This document shows positions 25,986 through 35,282 of a DNA stretch of 64,000 nt, one piece after another. This stretch comes from a bacterium. GTDB taxonomy: Bacteria > CAIWAD01. The DNA lies in the NCBI GenBank assembly GCA_030429345.1, contig JAUIFJ010000018.1, forward strand, positions 23,286 to 87,285. The letters run 5' to 3'. Position numbers and translations under genes: made by a program. Each line of letters begins with the position of its first letter. Position 1 is the stretch's first letter. Under the pieces are notes generated by a model that saw only the letters and a list, made by a program, of their open reading frames with translations, did no database searches and had not been told where the DNA came from.

Positions 25986-26023
25986 ACAAAAAAGGGCGGA
26001 CCTTCTTCCGAAGGCCCGCCCTT
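25986..26023 (-). terminator. Rho-independent terminator of the metalloprotease gene
   Basis: Read on the minus strand, the stem AAGGGCGGGCCTTC / GAAGGTCCGCCCTT (one mismatch) is followed by a run of T. It lies 24 bp beyond the stop codon at 26047. Confidence 0.85.
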
Positions 26024-26046
26024 GTGAGCGTGGCGTGATTCCGAGG

Positions 26047-28731
26047 CTAGAGCTTGTCGCGCTCCATGGCCAGGGCGGCGTCGATGCGGCGCTGAAGGTC
26101 CGCCAGGTGCGCGCGGTCAACGGCGCTGCGGCGGATCTTCTGGCTCTGCCAGCGGTCGATCTTCGCCTTGTAGCTTCGCAGCTGCTCGGCGGCCAGCAGG
26201 CGGACATCGCGGTCCGCCTTGTCCTTCTTGGCGGTCAACAACTCGATCAGCTGGCCGGCGTGGATCGCCTGCAGGTCGCGCATCGGCAGGGTCGCCGGGG
26301 CACCGGACCAGATGGCCTTGTCGAAGGCGGTGAAGACTTCTTCCAGCTGCAGGGCACCCTGCTCGCCGCGGGCGCTGTGTTCGCTGACGCGCGCCAGGCG
26401 ACGCGGGGCGTAGAGGTTGCGGATCACCTGGGAGCGGTTGCCGGCCAGGTAGGAGTACAGCGGGAAATCGATGCGCTTGACATCCGTCGAGCCGTCGAAG
26501 CTCCAGCGATAGCCCTGGCCCATGTGATCCAGCTGTTCGCCGGCGATCTGCCAGGTCTCCTGCTCGCAAGTGGCCTCGACGATCGCCTGCAGGGCTCCTC
26601 GCTGCTCCTCACCGGAATAGGGCGCCAGGGGCTTGAGTCCCACGTAGGCCGGTTCGCGACGGGTGCGGATGCCGCCCACGTAGCGGCTGAGCGCGTCGAT
26701 GTTCTGCCAGTAGCCGCGGAAGGCGCGTTGGAAGGCGCTGCGGTAGACCAGGTGGTCCTCGTCGGGCGCCAGGAAGCGCGCCGGGTCGGCGCGCATCAGC
26801 TCGCGGGCCAGCAGCAGCTGTTCCTTCGTCCAGGTGACCTTGTCGCTGGAGAGGTCGAAGACACGGCACTCGGGATCGACGGCGCTGCCCCAGCCACGCA
26901 CATTGTAGGCATCCTCGTCCGTGCCGTAGATCAGCTGCGGCTCTGTGCTGCGATCGGCAATCGGGCGGATGGCGGCGCGGTCCTCCTCCAGGCCTCCGCC
27001 GGCGGGAGTGTAGCCCCATTGGATGGCCCAGATGTCATAGGGCCCGACCGTCGGATTGTAGAAATGGCCCTGCTTTTCCGGGTCGCGGGCGATGTTGGGC
27101 GGATCGTACTCCATCACGCTGCTGACGACGCCGATCGAGGTCTTCTCCGTGTCCGTCAGGTCCTCGAAGGAATGCAGCAGGCTGCCGCGGAAATTGTGAC
27201 GCAGCCCCAGGGTGTGCCCCACTTCGTGGGCCACCAGGGCGAAGAGGTACTGCCGCGTATACTCCCAGGGCATTTCGCCGTTGGGCTGGACCACGCCCTT
27301 GGCCAGCAGGTTCAGCGCCACCAGGTCGCTGGCTTCCCGCTTGAGCAGGGCGTTGGCGCAACAGGCGTGAGACATGCTGCCCGGAAAGCGCTCCTGGGTG
27401 CCGCTGGGCTGCAGCAGCTCGGCCAGGGCGCCGCCGTCGTCCTCCTCGCGCGGATCCGGCAGGGCCGCTCCCAGCGGGGAGACGCCTGCGCGCCAGCCCC
27501 AGCCGATGCGACGCACCATGTCGGCCTCGATCAGGATGTCGGCATTGAGGATCTGCCCCGTATAGGGATTGACCTGGCTCGGCCCCATGGCGCCGAAGCT
27601 CAGTTCACTCGAGCTGATCCAGCGGATCACATTATAGCGGATGTCGGCGGGATCCCAGTCGGCGTCGTCGGGCTGCTGCTTGACGACGACCGCGTTGCGG
27701 AAGCCTGCGGCCTCGAAGGCCTTGTTCCAGGCCAGCACTCCTTCGCTGACGATGGGGCGCAGCTCCAGGGGAATCGCGTTTTCGAGCCAGAAAGTGATCG
27801 GCTCGACGGGTTCCGAAAGCGCGGCGGCCGGATCCTGCTTCTTCAGGTGCCAGCGATTGGCCACTCGGATCATCGGGTCATTGACCGTGTCATCGCCGAA
27901 GGTGCGCCAGCCGGTCTGGAAGTAGCCCACACGGGGATCCGCCAGGCGCGGCTCGTAGTCGCTTTCGGGCAGCTCGGAGAGGCTGTAGCGCACCCGGATC
28001 TCGACGAAACGCGGATCCTCGAGTGTGCTCCAGCCATTCTTCGGCTCCTTGGTGGCAAAGGCGTAGCGCGTACCGATTTCCGTGTTCTTCGGGAAGCTCT
28101 GCAAACGATCCAGCCAGCTCATGTCCTTCTGCTGCTGGTAGGGCGTCTTCAGGACGCGCTTCAGGCGGCGGCCGACACCGATCAGGTCGTCCAGGAAGAC
28201 ATCCCCGGCTTTCACCAGCAGGGCGCCGCTGTCCTCATGCGGTTCGGCAACAATCTTGAAAGCCCCGACCGGCGAATCGCTGAAATTGCGCTCGACCATG
28301 AGCTCCGTTCCCACATAGCCCCCCGTGGGACGGAACATGAGGTTCTTCTTCAGCAGGTGGATGTGTTCGCCGACCTTGCGGAACTGCACGACCGAATGCC
28401 CTGCCGGAAGACCGGAAAGCATGCCCCGGGCGCCGATGCCCGTTTCCTGGGTCATGCTGAGGAGGAAGTCCTTGTCCAGCTGCTCCGGCAGCACCGAGAG
28501 CCAGACCTGGTTCTTCTTCTCGTCGTGATACAGTGTAAAAAGTCCCTCGATGCGCGTGGCCTCTTCGATGACCTCGGCGAAGGCCTTGCCTTCTTTCTTC
28601 TTCTTGTCGCCTTTCTTGGAGGGCGCGGGAAAATGCACTTCCATCATCGCGTCCATGTCGCTGGCATGAACGGGAAGAAGGAAGGCCAGCGCCAGGGCGA
28701 ATCGCAGAAGGATTCCTGTGTAGGAAGACAT
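26047..28731 (-). CDS. Secreted zinc-dependent metalloprotease (DUF5118/DUF5117/DUF4953 type)
   Basis: An 894-residue exported metallopeptidase. The signal peptide is MSSYTGILLRFALALAFLLPVHA. A Lys-rich short domain then DUF5117-like beta domains follow (about 45-330; GLFTLYHDEKKNQVWLSVLP, DKDFLLSMTQETGIGARG). The metzincin catalytic motif HEVGHTLGLRHN lies at about 500-511, with the downstream SSVMEYDPPN forming the Met-turn (VMEY). A helical C-terminal part ends it. The ATG at 28731 has AGGAAAG upstream; the frame is open 64 codons further without signal-like sequence. Members are common in Bacteroidota and relatives; natural substrates are unknown. Own terminator downstream. Confidence 0.87.
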   Translation of the reverse strand: MSSYTGILLRFALALAFLLPVHASDMDAMMEVHFPAPSKKGDKKKKEGKAFAEVIEEATRIEGLFTLYHDEKKNQVWLSVLPEQLDKDFLLSMTQETGIGARGMLSGLPAGHSVVQFRKVGEHIHLLKKNLMFRPTGGYVGTELMVERNFSDSPVGAFKIVAEPHEDSGALLVKAGDVFLDDLIGVGRRLKRVLKTPYQQQKDMSWLDRLQSFPKNTEIGTRYAFATKEPKNGWSTLEDPRFVEIRVRYSLSELPESDYEPRLADPRVGYFQTGWRTFGDDTVNDPMIRVANRWHLKKQDPAAALSEPVEPITFWLENAIPLELRPIVSEGVLAWNKAFEAAGFRNAVVVKQQPDDADWDPADIRYNVIRWISSSELSFGAMGPSQVNPYTGQILNADILIEADMVRRIGWGWRAGVSPLGAALPDPREEDDGGALAELLQPSGTQERFPGSMSHACCANALLKREASDLVALNLLAKGVVQPNGEMPWEYTRQYLFALVAHEVGHTLGLRHNFRGSLLHSFEDLTDTEKTSIGVVSSVMEYDPPNIARDPEKQGHFYNPTVGPYDIWAIQWGYTPAGGGLEEDRAAIRPIADRSTEPQLIYGTDEDAYNVRGWGSAVDPECRVFDLSSDKVTWTKEQLLLARELMRADPARFLAPDEDHLVYRSAFQRAFRGYWQNIDALSRYVGGIRTRREPAYVGLKPLAPYSGEEQRGALQAIVEATCEQETWQIAGEQLDHMGQGYRWSFDGSTDVKRIDFPLYSYLAGNRSQVIRNLYAPRRLARVSEHSARGEQGALQLEEVFTAFDKAIWSGAPATLPMRDLQAIHAGQLIELLTAKKDKADRDVRLLAAEQLRSYKAKIDRWQSQKIRRSAVDRAHLADLQRRIDAALAMERDKL

Positions 28732-28856
28732 AGGGCTTTCCTGAGCTGTGCCGGCCCCTGGGACCGGGAATCGATGGGTGAGATGTGGTTTCCCCGGGAC
28801 CTGTGAATCCCGAAGGGGGGTTCGGCAAAGATCGCAAGAAGGCCAGTGGAAACAAA

Positions 28857-28900
28857 GGGAAAGGCCCGGACCGGAAGGACTTCCGGCCGGGGCCTTTCCC
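28857..28900 (-). terminator. Hairpin terminator after the 28927-30537 gene
   Basis: The long stem GGGAAAGGCCCCGGCCGGAAG / CTTCCGGTCCGGGCCTTTCCC with a short loop is followed on the minus strand by TTTGTTTCC. It lies 27 bp after the stop. Confidence 0.75.
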
Positions 28901-28926
28901 CGCCTGCGTCTATGTGCCGCCAACTC

Positions 28927-30537
28927 CTAGTCGCCGAAGCTTGCCTCGACCTGGTAGAAGCGCTGGCCCAGCCCGGCCGGCAAGGCCCAGTTGAGCGTCG
29001 CCAGGGTGACGACGGGCTGCCAGGGGCCCCAGGGCTGGCTCGCCTCGAAGAGGGTGTAGGACTGCGCGCCCACGTTGTTCCAGCTGAGCAGGACATTGCC
29101 CGCCGAGCGCTGGATGCCCAGGGTAGGCGCGGCTTCCGGCACGGGGGGCGTGATCAGGATTGCCGTGCCGGCGACCAGGGTGCTGCCCAGATTGTTGTAA
29201 TTGCAGACCAGGCCGTCGTCCCCGTCCCCGTTCTCGATGCCGACGGTCGCCGAGTCCAGGTCATCCTCCATCGTCTCGTACTGGAAGAGAATGCGGCCGT
29301 CGTCGTGCAACAGCACCTGGAAGGTATAAGGACCGTGCTGGGGCGAGGCGGGAGCGCGCATGGCGCCCTGCCACTGGATCACGAAACGGTTCTCGACCGG
29401 GTCATGGTAGCCCAGGACCGTCCCGCGCGGAGTGCCTCCGCTGCTCAGGTCCAGCTGATCCCAGAAAGCGCAGATCATGGCGTCGGGCTCCATGCCGTCG
29501 GGGAGGTACTGGTTGCTGCCCGGATTGTCCGAATTCAGCGGATCAAAGCACAGGAAGCCATGACTGCTGACGCGCACGCTGTCGTAGCCCAGGCCGTAGA
29601 AGAAGAAATTGAAGGGCAGTTGGGTCCAGGCGCTGCCGCTGTCGATGTTGTGCAGCAGGGTGTCCCCGATGGAGGCGATCTCGAACCAGTCGTAACTCAC
29701 CCTTGAGGGACCGTAGTTGTTCTCCCAAAGATAGCCGAAGGCATCCGGCGCCGAGCTGCCCGTCGGCCGCAGGGAGAAGCTGCCCGGGTCGGTGTTGGAA
29801 AAGGGGGCCTCCGCCCCGCTCCAGACCGCGGTAACTGTGTAGATATAGTTGATGTCGGGCAAGATGCCGGTGGTCGAATCTTCGACATAGCTGAAGCCAC
29901 TGGTGCTGGCGATTTCGATCCCGTTGCGGTAGATGCGGAAGGCATCCAGGGCGCGGCCCACTCCAGAGTCGCCTTCCGGATTCAGGCACGGCCTTCCCGG
30001 CAGGGCTTCCCGGCCCGGCTCGGGCGCGGGTGGAACCGGCAGGCCCCAGCTCAGCTCGATGCGGTCGTAGAGACCGTCCGTGGCCTCCAGGTCGGCAATG
30101 GCCCAGGTGTTGGAGAGCACATCATAGAAGAAGGGCCCCAGGGTGGTTTCCAGGGCCGCGGCACTGGCGTCGACCGCATGCAGGCTGTAGCCGATGCGCG
30201 CCCCCGGCGACTGGGCCGGAATCTCGGCCGTATAGGTCAGCCCATCAGCGCTGGTCATCGGGGTCTCGACGGGGCCGGTGTCGTCCTCCCAGCTCAGCGT
30301 GGCGCTGGCGATCCCGCTGGAATCGCTGATCTGCGCCAGGATGGTGGTCGCGCCCGCCTCGGCCTCGACCAGGCTGAAGGGCTGGGTGTGCAGGATCTCG
30401 GGCGGGGTGGTGTCCAGCAGGGGCTGCGCATCGCCGACGAGGCGGGTCGACAGCGGATCCGCGGGACCGGCCATCGCGCTCAGGACCACCAGGCCCAGCA
30501 GGGCTGCGGACAACAGGACAGTTCTCGGGCAGCGCAT
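28927..30537 (-). CDS. Secreted beta-rich protein, paralogous to the downstream half of 30761-35041
   Basis: A 536-residue exported protein, signal peptide MRCPRTVLLSAALLGLVVLSAMA. An Ig-like domain (about 45-145; TPPEILHTQPFSLVEAEAGAT) precedes an FN3-like segment with FRIYRNGIEIASTSGFSYVED (about 150-260). A propeller- or lectin-like part follows (about 260-465; LPFNFFFYGLGYDSVRVSSHGFLCF, FVIQWQGAM, TFQVLLHDDGRILFQYE). The C-terminal module of about 65 residues (LLSWNNVGAQSYTLFEAS to RFYQVEASFGD) closes it. The same order and near-identical motifs occur twice in the larger neighbour. There is no NPFNP-type Por domain. Function unknown. Confidence 0.7.
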   Translation of the reverse strand: MRCPRTVLLSAALLGLVVLSAMAGPADPLSTRLVGDAQPLLDTTPPEILHTQPFSLVEAEAGATTILAQISDSSGIASATLSWEDDTGPVETPMTSADGLTYTAEIPAQSPGARIGYSLHAVDASAAALETTLGPFFYDVLSNTWAIADLEATDGLYDRIELSWGLPVPPAPEPGREALPGRPCLNPEGDSGVGRALDAFRIYRNGIEIASTSGFSYVEDSTTGILPDINYIYTVTAVWSGAEAPFSNTDPGSFSLRPTGSSAPDAFGYLWENNYGPSRVSYDWFEIASIGDTLLHNIDSGSAWTQLPFNFFFYGLGYDSVRVSSHGFLCFDPLNSDNPGSNQYLPDGMEPDAMICAFWDQLDLSSGGTPRGTVLGYHDPVENRFVIQWQGAMRAPASPQHGPYTFQVLLHDDGRILFQYETMEDDLDSATVGIENGDGDDGLVCNYNNLGSTLVAGTAILITPPVPEAAPTLGIQRSAGNVLLSWNNVGAQSYTLFEASQPWGPWQPVVTLATLNWALPAGLGQRFYQVEASFGD

Positions 30538-30693
30538 CGGAATTCCCCCTCTTTTGCGTTCGCCGTGCGTTTCCGGCCGTGGTGATGGCCTGTCCGGACA
30601 ACAGGCCCGGGCCGGTCTGGAAGGGTCGCAAACCGGCCGCCAGAGCGCAATGACAAAGTGGCCGGAAGGGAAATCAGGGTCCTGCCGGAGGGC

Positions 30694-30728
30694 AAGAAAA
30701 AGCCCCGCTGTCCGAAGACAGCGGGGCT
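30694..30728 (-). terminator. Rho-independent terminator of the 30761-35041 gene
   Basis: A perfect 12-bp stem, AGCCCCGCTGTC / GACAGCGGGGCT, with a 4-nt loop is followed on the minus strand by TTTTTCTT. It lies 32 bp after the stop codon. Confidence 0.9.
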
Positions 30729-30760
30729 GTTGTGTTCACAGGCTGTGAACCGGAGAACCG

Positions 30761-33700
30761 CTACTCGAAGTTGGCCTCGATGTAGAAGAACTCCATGGCC
30801 GTGGCGACCGGGTAGGACTCGCTCAGGCCGGCGTCGGAGGTCAGCAGGACGAAGGGGCCGTAGGCGCTGGAGGCACCGTAGACATCGTAGCTGCTGGCAC
30901 CGACATCGTTCCAGTTCAGGGTGACCTGGTTGGAACCGTAGGTGATGGTGACGACCGGGGCTTCCTGCGCAGCCGGCGGGCTGAAGAGGTAGCTCGTGCC
31001 GGCCAGCACCGTGCCACCGACGTTGTTGTAGTGGGCCGCGAGGCCGTCCGTGCCGTCAACATTCTGGATGCCGAGAGTGGCGCTGAGCAGATCCGCTCCC
31101 GCACCCTGGCTGTCCAGGTTGATCTCGATCGTGCCGTCGGCATTGAGGATCGCCTGGAAAGTGTGCGGCGCGCCGCCGGGGCCCGGGAACTCGGGCACTC
31201 CCGTGAACTGCACGATGAAGCGGCTATTGGCGACATCATCCAGGTAATGCACCGTTCCGACGCCATCCCCCAGGTCGAGGTCGTCCCAGAACATGGCAAT
31301 CAGGTCGCCGGGAGCGCTCGCCGAAGGCAGGTCCGTGTTGCTCAGGCTGCTGCTGCCGATGCCGAAAGTGATGATGCCGTTGGAACCGATGTAGCACTCG
31401 GTCTGGTCCACTCCGTAGAAGGGGAAACCGCTGCTCATGGTGAAGGGGCCATCGGAATCGTCATCGGTCAAGGCAACCGCCACCGCATTGAGATCAGCGC
31501 TGATGTCGGTGAAGGCGACGGGCGGGCCCATGGGATCGTTGCTGTTGATCCAGGTGTAGCCGAAGGTGTCGGGGCCGCCGCTGGTCGGACGACCGACGAA
31601 ACTGCCCAGGTCGGCGTTGCCGTCGGCGTACTCGGTGCCGCTCCAGACGCAGCGGATGGTGTAGCTGTACTCCACACCCTCGACAGCGCCGTTGGCGGCG
31701 TTGTCGGTGAAGGTGAAGTCACCGGTGGAACCGGCAAGCACGCCGTCACGGTAGATGTTGAACTGGTCCAGTTCACGTCCGTTGTCGGCGGTTTCATGGG
31801 CGGGACGCACGATGTGGTCCTTGCCGTCGACCGTGGCGATCTCGGGCTGGGCCCAGGGATTGCTCACACTGGCCGCCAGGGTACCGGGATCCGTGGGCAG
31901 GCTCCAGGTCAGCACGGTTTCGTCGAGGCCGCCGTCGGTGGCGCCCAGGTCGTTGACTGTCCAGGCTGTGGAACTGACATCGAAGGAGAAAGGACCCACG
32001 CTGCCCGCGTTCATGTTGGCACTGTTGTCGGTGGCCGAGATGCTGTAGCTGACCGATGTACCGGCAATCTGGGCCGGGATCGACGCCTCGTATACACCGC
32101 CGCCCATGTCGGCCATTGCGACCGGGGTATCGCCGCCGCCATTGTCATAGGTCAGCGTCGCACTGTCGATGCCGCTGTCATCGGTGATCGTCGCGCTGAT
32201 GGTCGTCGCGCCCGCCTCGGCCTCGATCAGGACGAAGGGCTGGGTGTGGTCAATCGTGGGAGCGATGAAGTCGCCGGCACCAGGAGCGAAGTCGATTGCC
32301 ACGTTGTCCGCAATGGTTCCGCCGGCGTCTTCGTTGTTGACCTGCAGACCGATGGTGGCATCGCTGTTCTCGCAGCCGACGGTCGCAGAGGCGGTGTTGC
32401 CGGCGATGCTCAGGTACTGGACCTTGAAGGTGCCGTCGCTGTTCAGGATCAGCTGGAAGGTGAAGGTGCCGTCGCCAGCAAGACGGGGCACGTCGTTCCA
32501 CTGGAAGATCACGCGGTTGTTCATCGCCGAGTCATCGTAGAAGTAGATGTTGCCCTGGCTGCTGGTAACCAAGTCGTCCCACAGCGGGAAGATGGCGTTG
32601 TTGGGCAGGGTCGCATTGGGAACCGGATCATTCGAGTAGTCCGTGAAGTCCGCGGAATCGAAGGTCAGGTAGCCGTTGCTGCTGGCCCAGGCCGTGCTGA
32701 AAGCACCACTGTAGAAGGGGAAGGCGAAGGGAAGAGCCTGCTCTGCACCGGCGTCGTCCCCGGCGATGTTCAAGTCGGTGCCGATGCCGGAAATCTCGAC
32801 CCAGTCGAAGGTCGCCGGGCTGGTGTCGTCGTCTGAATTGACCCAGGTGTAGCCCAGGGCATCCGGACCACCGCTCGTCGGACGGGCCACCGCCGTGCCG
32901 TCGTCGGCGTTGGAAGCGACCGTCTCGCCCTCGTCCCACAGGGCCGTCACGGTGTAGCTGTAGGTCTGCCCCACGACCACGCCGTTGCCCAGGTCATCCA
33001 CGAATCCGGGAACTGCCGTCGTGCCGACCAGGCCGCCGTCACGGTAGATGTTGTAGTTCAGGAAGGCGCGATCGCTGTTCTCCATCCACCAGTAGGGGTG
33101 GGCGGCAGCGTAGTCGCGCAGCAGCTCGTCGAGCTTTTCGCGGCTGATGTCGGCCGGCACCTCGAAGGGCAGGTCGTCCGCGCTGATCTCGCCTGTGGGA
33201 GCTTCGGGTGCGGGGAACCACGCCGGGGCGTCCCAGGTCAGGGTGATCTGGTCCAGCTCGGCGTCGCTGGCCAGCAGATTGGTGGGCGGCAGGGTGTTGT
33301 CCACCGTGTCGTAGGTCGCGCCGTCGGTGTTGTTGCCCGGCGCGCCGTCGGCCTGCACCGTGACGACCTCGACATCGAGGCTGTAGTTGCCCGGAGTACC
33401 GGGAGTCGCCAGGGCGACGCTGATCGGCTGGGTCACGCCCACGCCCAGGTTGCCCACGAAGACGCTGCTGGCGCCCAGGCCCATGTCGACGAAGACTTCC
33501 ACGTCCACCGCCGAAGCGCCCACATTGGCGACTTCCAGGTCCACGTTGGAATTGAAGCCGGCGGCGATGGGATCGTCGTAGGAGACCAGGGTCACGGCGG
33601 CGTCGAAAGCGGCGGGCTCGCCGATGAAGATGTCGTCCAGGCAGATGTCGCTTTCGTAGCCCGGGCCGGTGAAGCCGTGGAAGCGGACGACGACCGGGTT

Positions 33701-35041
33701 GGTCTGGAAGGCCGCCAGGCTGGCGACGGCTTCGAACCAGGGATCCGTGTCGGCGCTCTGCTGCTGGCCGGAGATGCTGTAGATGTCGTCGGTCCAGGTC
33801 ATGGTCACCGTGTCGTAGACATCAATGCTGAAGGTGCCCATGTTGACGCCGTACATGTGGAGCCAGCAGCTGACGACGGGGGCCGTCAGGCCGGACAGGT
33901 CCATGACAGGAGTATCCAGCACGAAGTCGGTGTTGTTGTAGCTGCTCGCCTCGGTGTAGGCGTAGGTGCCGCCGCCCGTATGGTCTTCGGAAGCGCCGGT
34001 GCCGCTGGAGCCGGTGCCGTCGCTGTCCGTGGACCAGAAGCGCGGACCGTTGATCCAGTCGCCGCCGGGAATGCCGCCGTCGAAGGTCTCTTCCAGCGGG
34101 AAGGTGCTGAGAATGCCGGTTACGCCGAAGCTGAAGGGACCTTCGACCGCCAGATTCATGTTGGCGGAGGCATCCTGGGCCTCGATGCGGTAGCTGATGC
34201 TGGTTCCCGTGGGTTGGGCCGGAATGCCGAATTCGTAGGTGTCGCCGCCCACGTTGCCCATGGCTTCGGTGACGTCGCCGCCGCCGATGTCGTAGATCAG
34301 GTTGATGCTGGACAGCCCGCTGGCGTCCGTCACATCGGCGCTGACCACATAGGGGCCGGGATCCGTGTCGGGCACATTGCCAAGGGGCGTATGGGTGATG
34401 ACGGGGGGATCGAGCTCGACCGCCGCGTCATACATGGCCAGCGTATAGGCGCCTTCGGCGGTGCTGTAGCCGTCGACGACCAGGTAGTAGGACCCGGCGG
34501 ACAACAGGCAGGTGACTTCCGATTGCAGGCTGCAGGAATCGTCGTTGCCGGCGACCAGGTTGGCCACGACATCCGGAGCGGCGCCGCCGCCGGGATCGCT
34601 GAAGATGGCCAGTCCCGTGTCGAAACCGCTTCCGCAGAGGCTGACGTAGACTTCGGTGTCGCTGGCCAGGGTGAAGCTGTACCAGGCATCTGCACCCAGG
34701 CAGGTGGAGGTGGCGCTGTAGAAACCGGTCCAGGCGCAGACAACGCCCGAGTTGTCGCTCAGGGGCCCAATGGAGTTGGTGAGACCGGCGGTGGAGCCGG
34801 AATCGAAATAGGGCAGGCCGGGAATGGCTTCCGCCGTCGTATGGTCATCGCCCCCCTGGCGCTGACCGAAGTCCGCATCCGGACGATCGGAAAGGGCCAG
34901 CAGCTCGTGCTTCAGGTCGGCGGGCATCGGCTGCCCGGCCTTCTTGAAGTCCAAGGCCTGCTGGTAGAGAGGATCCGCATTGCTGGCCAACAAGGCGGGC
35001 GCCAGCAGTCCGATTCCCAGAACCGTGGAAAGTTTGCGCAT
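30761..35041 (-). CDS. Large secreted multidomain protein (PPC, MAM, CARDB, Ig/FN3 repeats)
   Basis: A 1426-residue surface or secreted protein. In order: signal peptide (1-20, ending LLASN); a PPC-like domain (about 75-190; WYSFTLASDTEVYVSLCGSG, YYLVVDGYSTAEGAY); an Ig-like domain (about 195-300); a MAM/jelly-roll domain (about 305-470; DICLDDIFIGE); a CARDB-like domain (about 475-560); and two copies of an FN3 plus lectin-like unit (LPFAFPFYSGAFSTAWASSNGYLTF and FPFYGVDQTECYIGSNGIITF) separated by an Ig-like domain. The same C-terminal module as its neighbour ends it (FYIEANFE). Probably an adhesin or glycan/peptide-binding protein; the ligand is unknown. AAGGAG lies 6 bases upstream of the ATG. 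Confidence 0.75.
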   Translation of the reverse strand: MRKLSTVLGIGLLAPALLASNADPLYQQALDFKKAGQPMPADLKHELLALSDRPDADFGQRQGGDDHTTAEAIPGLPYFDSGSTAGLTNSIGPLSDNSGVVCAWTGFYSATSTCLGADAWYSFTLASDTEVYVSLCGSGFDTGLAIFSDPGGGAAPDVVANLVAGNDDSCSLQSEVTCLLSAGSYYLVVDGYSTAEGAYTLAMYDAAVELDPPVITHTPLGNVPDTDPGPYVVSADVTDASGLSSINLIYDIGGGDVTEAMGNVGGDTYEFGIPAQPTGTSISYRIEAQDASANMNLAVEGPFSFGVTGILSTFPLEETFDGGIPGGDWINGPRFWSTDSDGTGSSGTGASEDHTGGGTYAYTEASSYNNTDFVLDTPVMDLSGLTAPVVSCWLHMYGVNMGTFSIDVYDTVTMTWTDDIYSISGQQQSADTDPWFEAVASLAAFQTNPVVVRFHGFTGPGYESDICLDDIFIGEPAAFDAAVTLVSYDDPIAAGFNSNVDLEVANVGASAVDVEVFVDMGLGASSVFVGNLGVGVTQPISVALATPGTPGNYSLDVEVVTVQADGAPGNNTDGATYDTVDNTLPPTNLLASDAELDQITLTWDAPAWFPAPEAPTGEISADDLPFEVPADISREKLDELLRDYAAAHPYWWMENSDRAFLNYNIYRDGGLVGTTAVPGFVDDLGNGVVVGQTYSYTVTALWDEGETVASNADDGTAVARPTSGGPDALGYTWVNSDDDTSPATFDWVEISGIGTDLNIAGDDAGAEQALPFAFPFYSGAFSTAWASSNGYLTFDSADFTDYSNDPVPNATLPNNAIFPLWDDLVTSSQGNIYFYDDSAMNNRVIFQWNDVPRLAGDGTFTFQLILNSDGTFKVQYLSIAGNTASATVGCENSDATIGLQVNNEDAGGTIADNVAIDFAPGAGDFIAPTIDHTQPFVLIEAEAGATTISATITDDSGIDSATLTYDNGGGDTPVAMADMGGGVYEASIPAQIAGTSVSYSISATDNSANMNAGSVGPFSFDVSSTAWTVNDLGATDGGLDETVLTWSLPTDPGTLAASVSNPWAQPEIATVDGKDHIVRPAHETADNGRELDQFNIYRDGVLAGSTGDFTFTDNAANGAVEGVEYSYTIRCVWSGTEYADGNADLGSFVGRPTSGGPDTFGYTWINSNDPMGPPVAFTDISADLNAVAVALTDDDSDGPFTMSSGFPFYGVDQTECYIGSNGIITFGIGSSSLSNTDLPSASAPGDLIAMFWDDLDLGDGVGTVHYLDDVANSRFIVQFTGVPEFPGPGGAPHTFQAILNADGTIEINLDSQGAGADLLSATLGIQNVDGTDGLAAHYNNVGGTVLAGTSYLFSPPAAQEAPVVTITYGSNQVTLNWNDVGASSYDVYGASSAYGPFVLLTSDAGLSESYPVATAMEFFYIEANFE

Positions 35042-35282
35042 GAAGTGCTCCTTCGAAAGTGGTTAGGACCCGGCGCTCGTACGGCCGGATCACACAATGC
35101 TGAAAAGTCAATGGCTACTTCAGGAAGAGTATGTCTGAACGTGAAAGACCATGGCAAAAACTGCTCCAGTCTTTGAAGGTGAAAAATTGCCCTATCTCAG
35201 CTTTTCCCAAAGCTGAATTGCATGCTTAGTTCGCGCGTGGGCCTTGCCTGCTCCGGGGGGCAGTGTTCAGGAGTGACGGATT
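35042..35282. other. Intergenic region upstream of the large secreted protein gene
   Basis: No gene seen. It is noticeably more AT-rich than its surroundings and contains a hairpin (CAGCTTTTCCCAAAGCTG, about 35198-35215). It probably carries the promoter for the 1426-residue protein; no box is clear enough to mark. Confidence 0.4.

Noticed and set aside
25765..28806. 1013-codon plus-strand ORF
   Set aside because: It begins in the repeat island and continues antisense to the metalloprotease, which has a complete HExxH motif and signal peptide on the other strand.
33098..35176. 692-codon plus-strand ORF
   Set aside because: It is an antisense shadow of the large secreted protein: Val/Gly/Ala-rich with no domain pattern.
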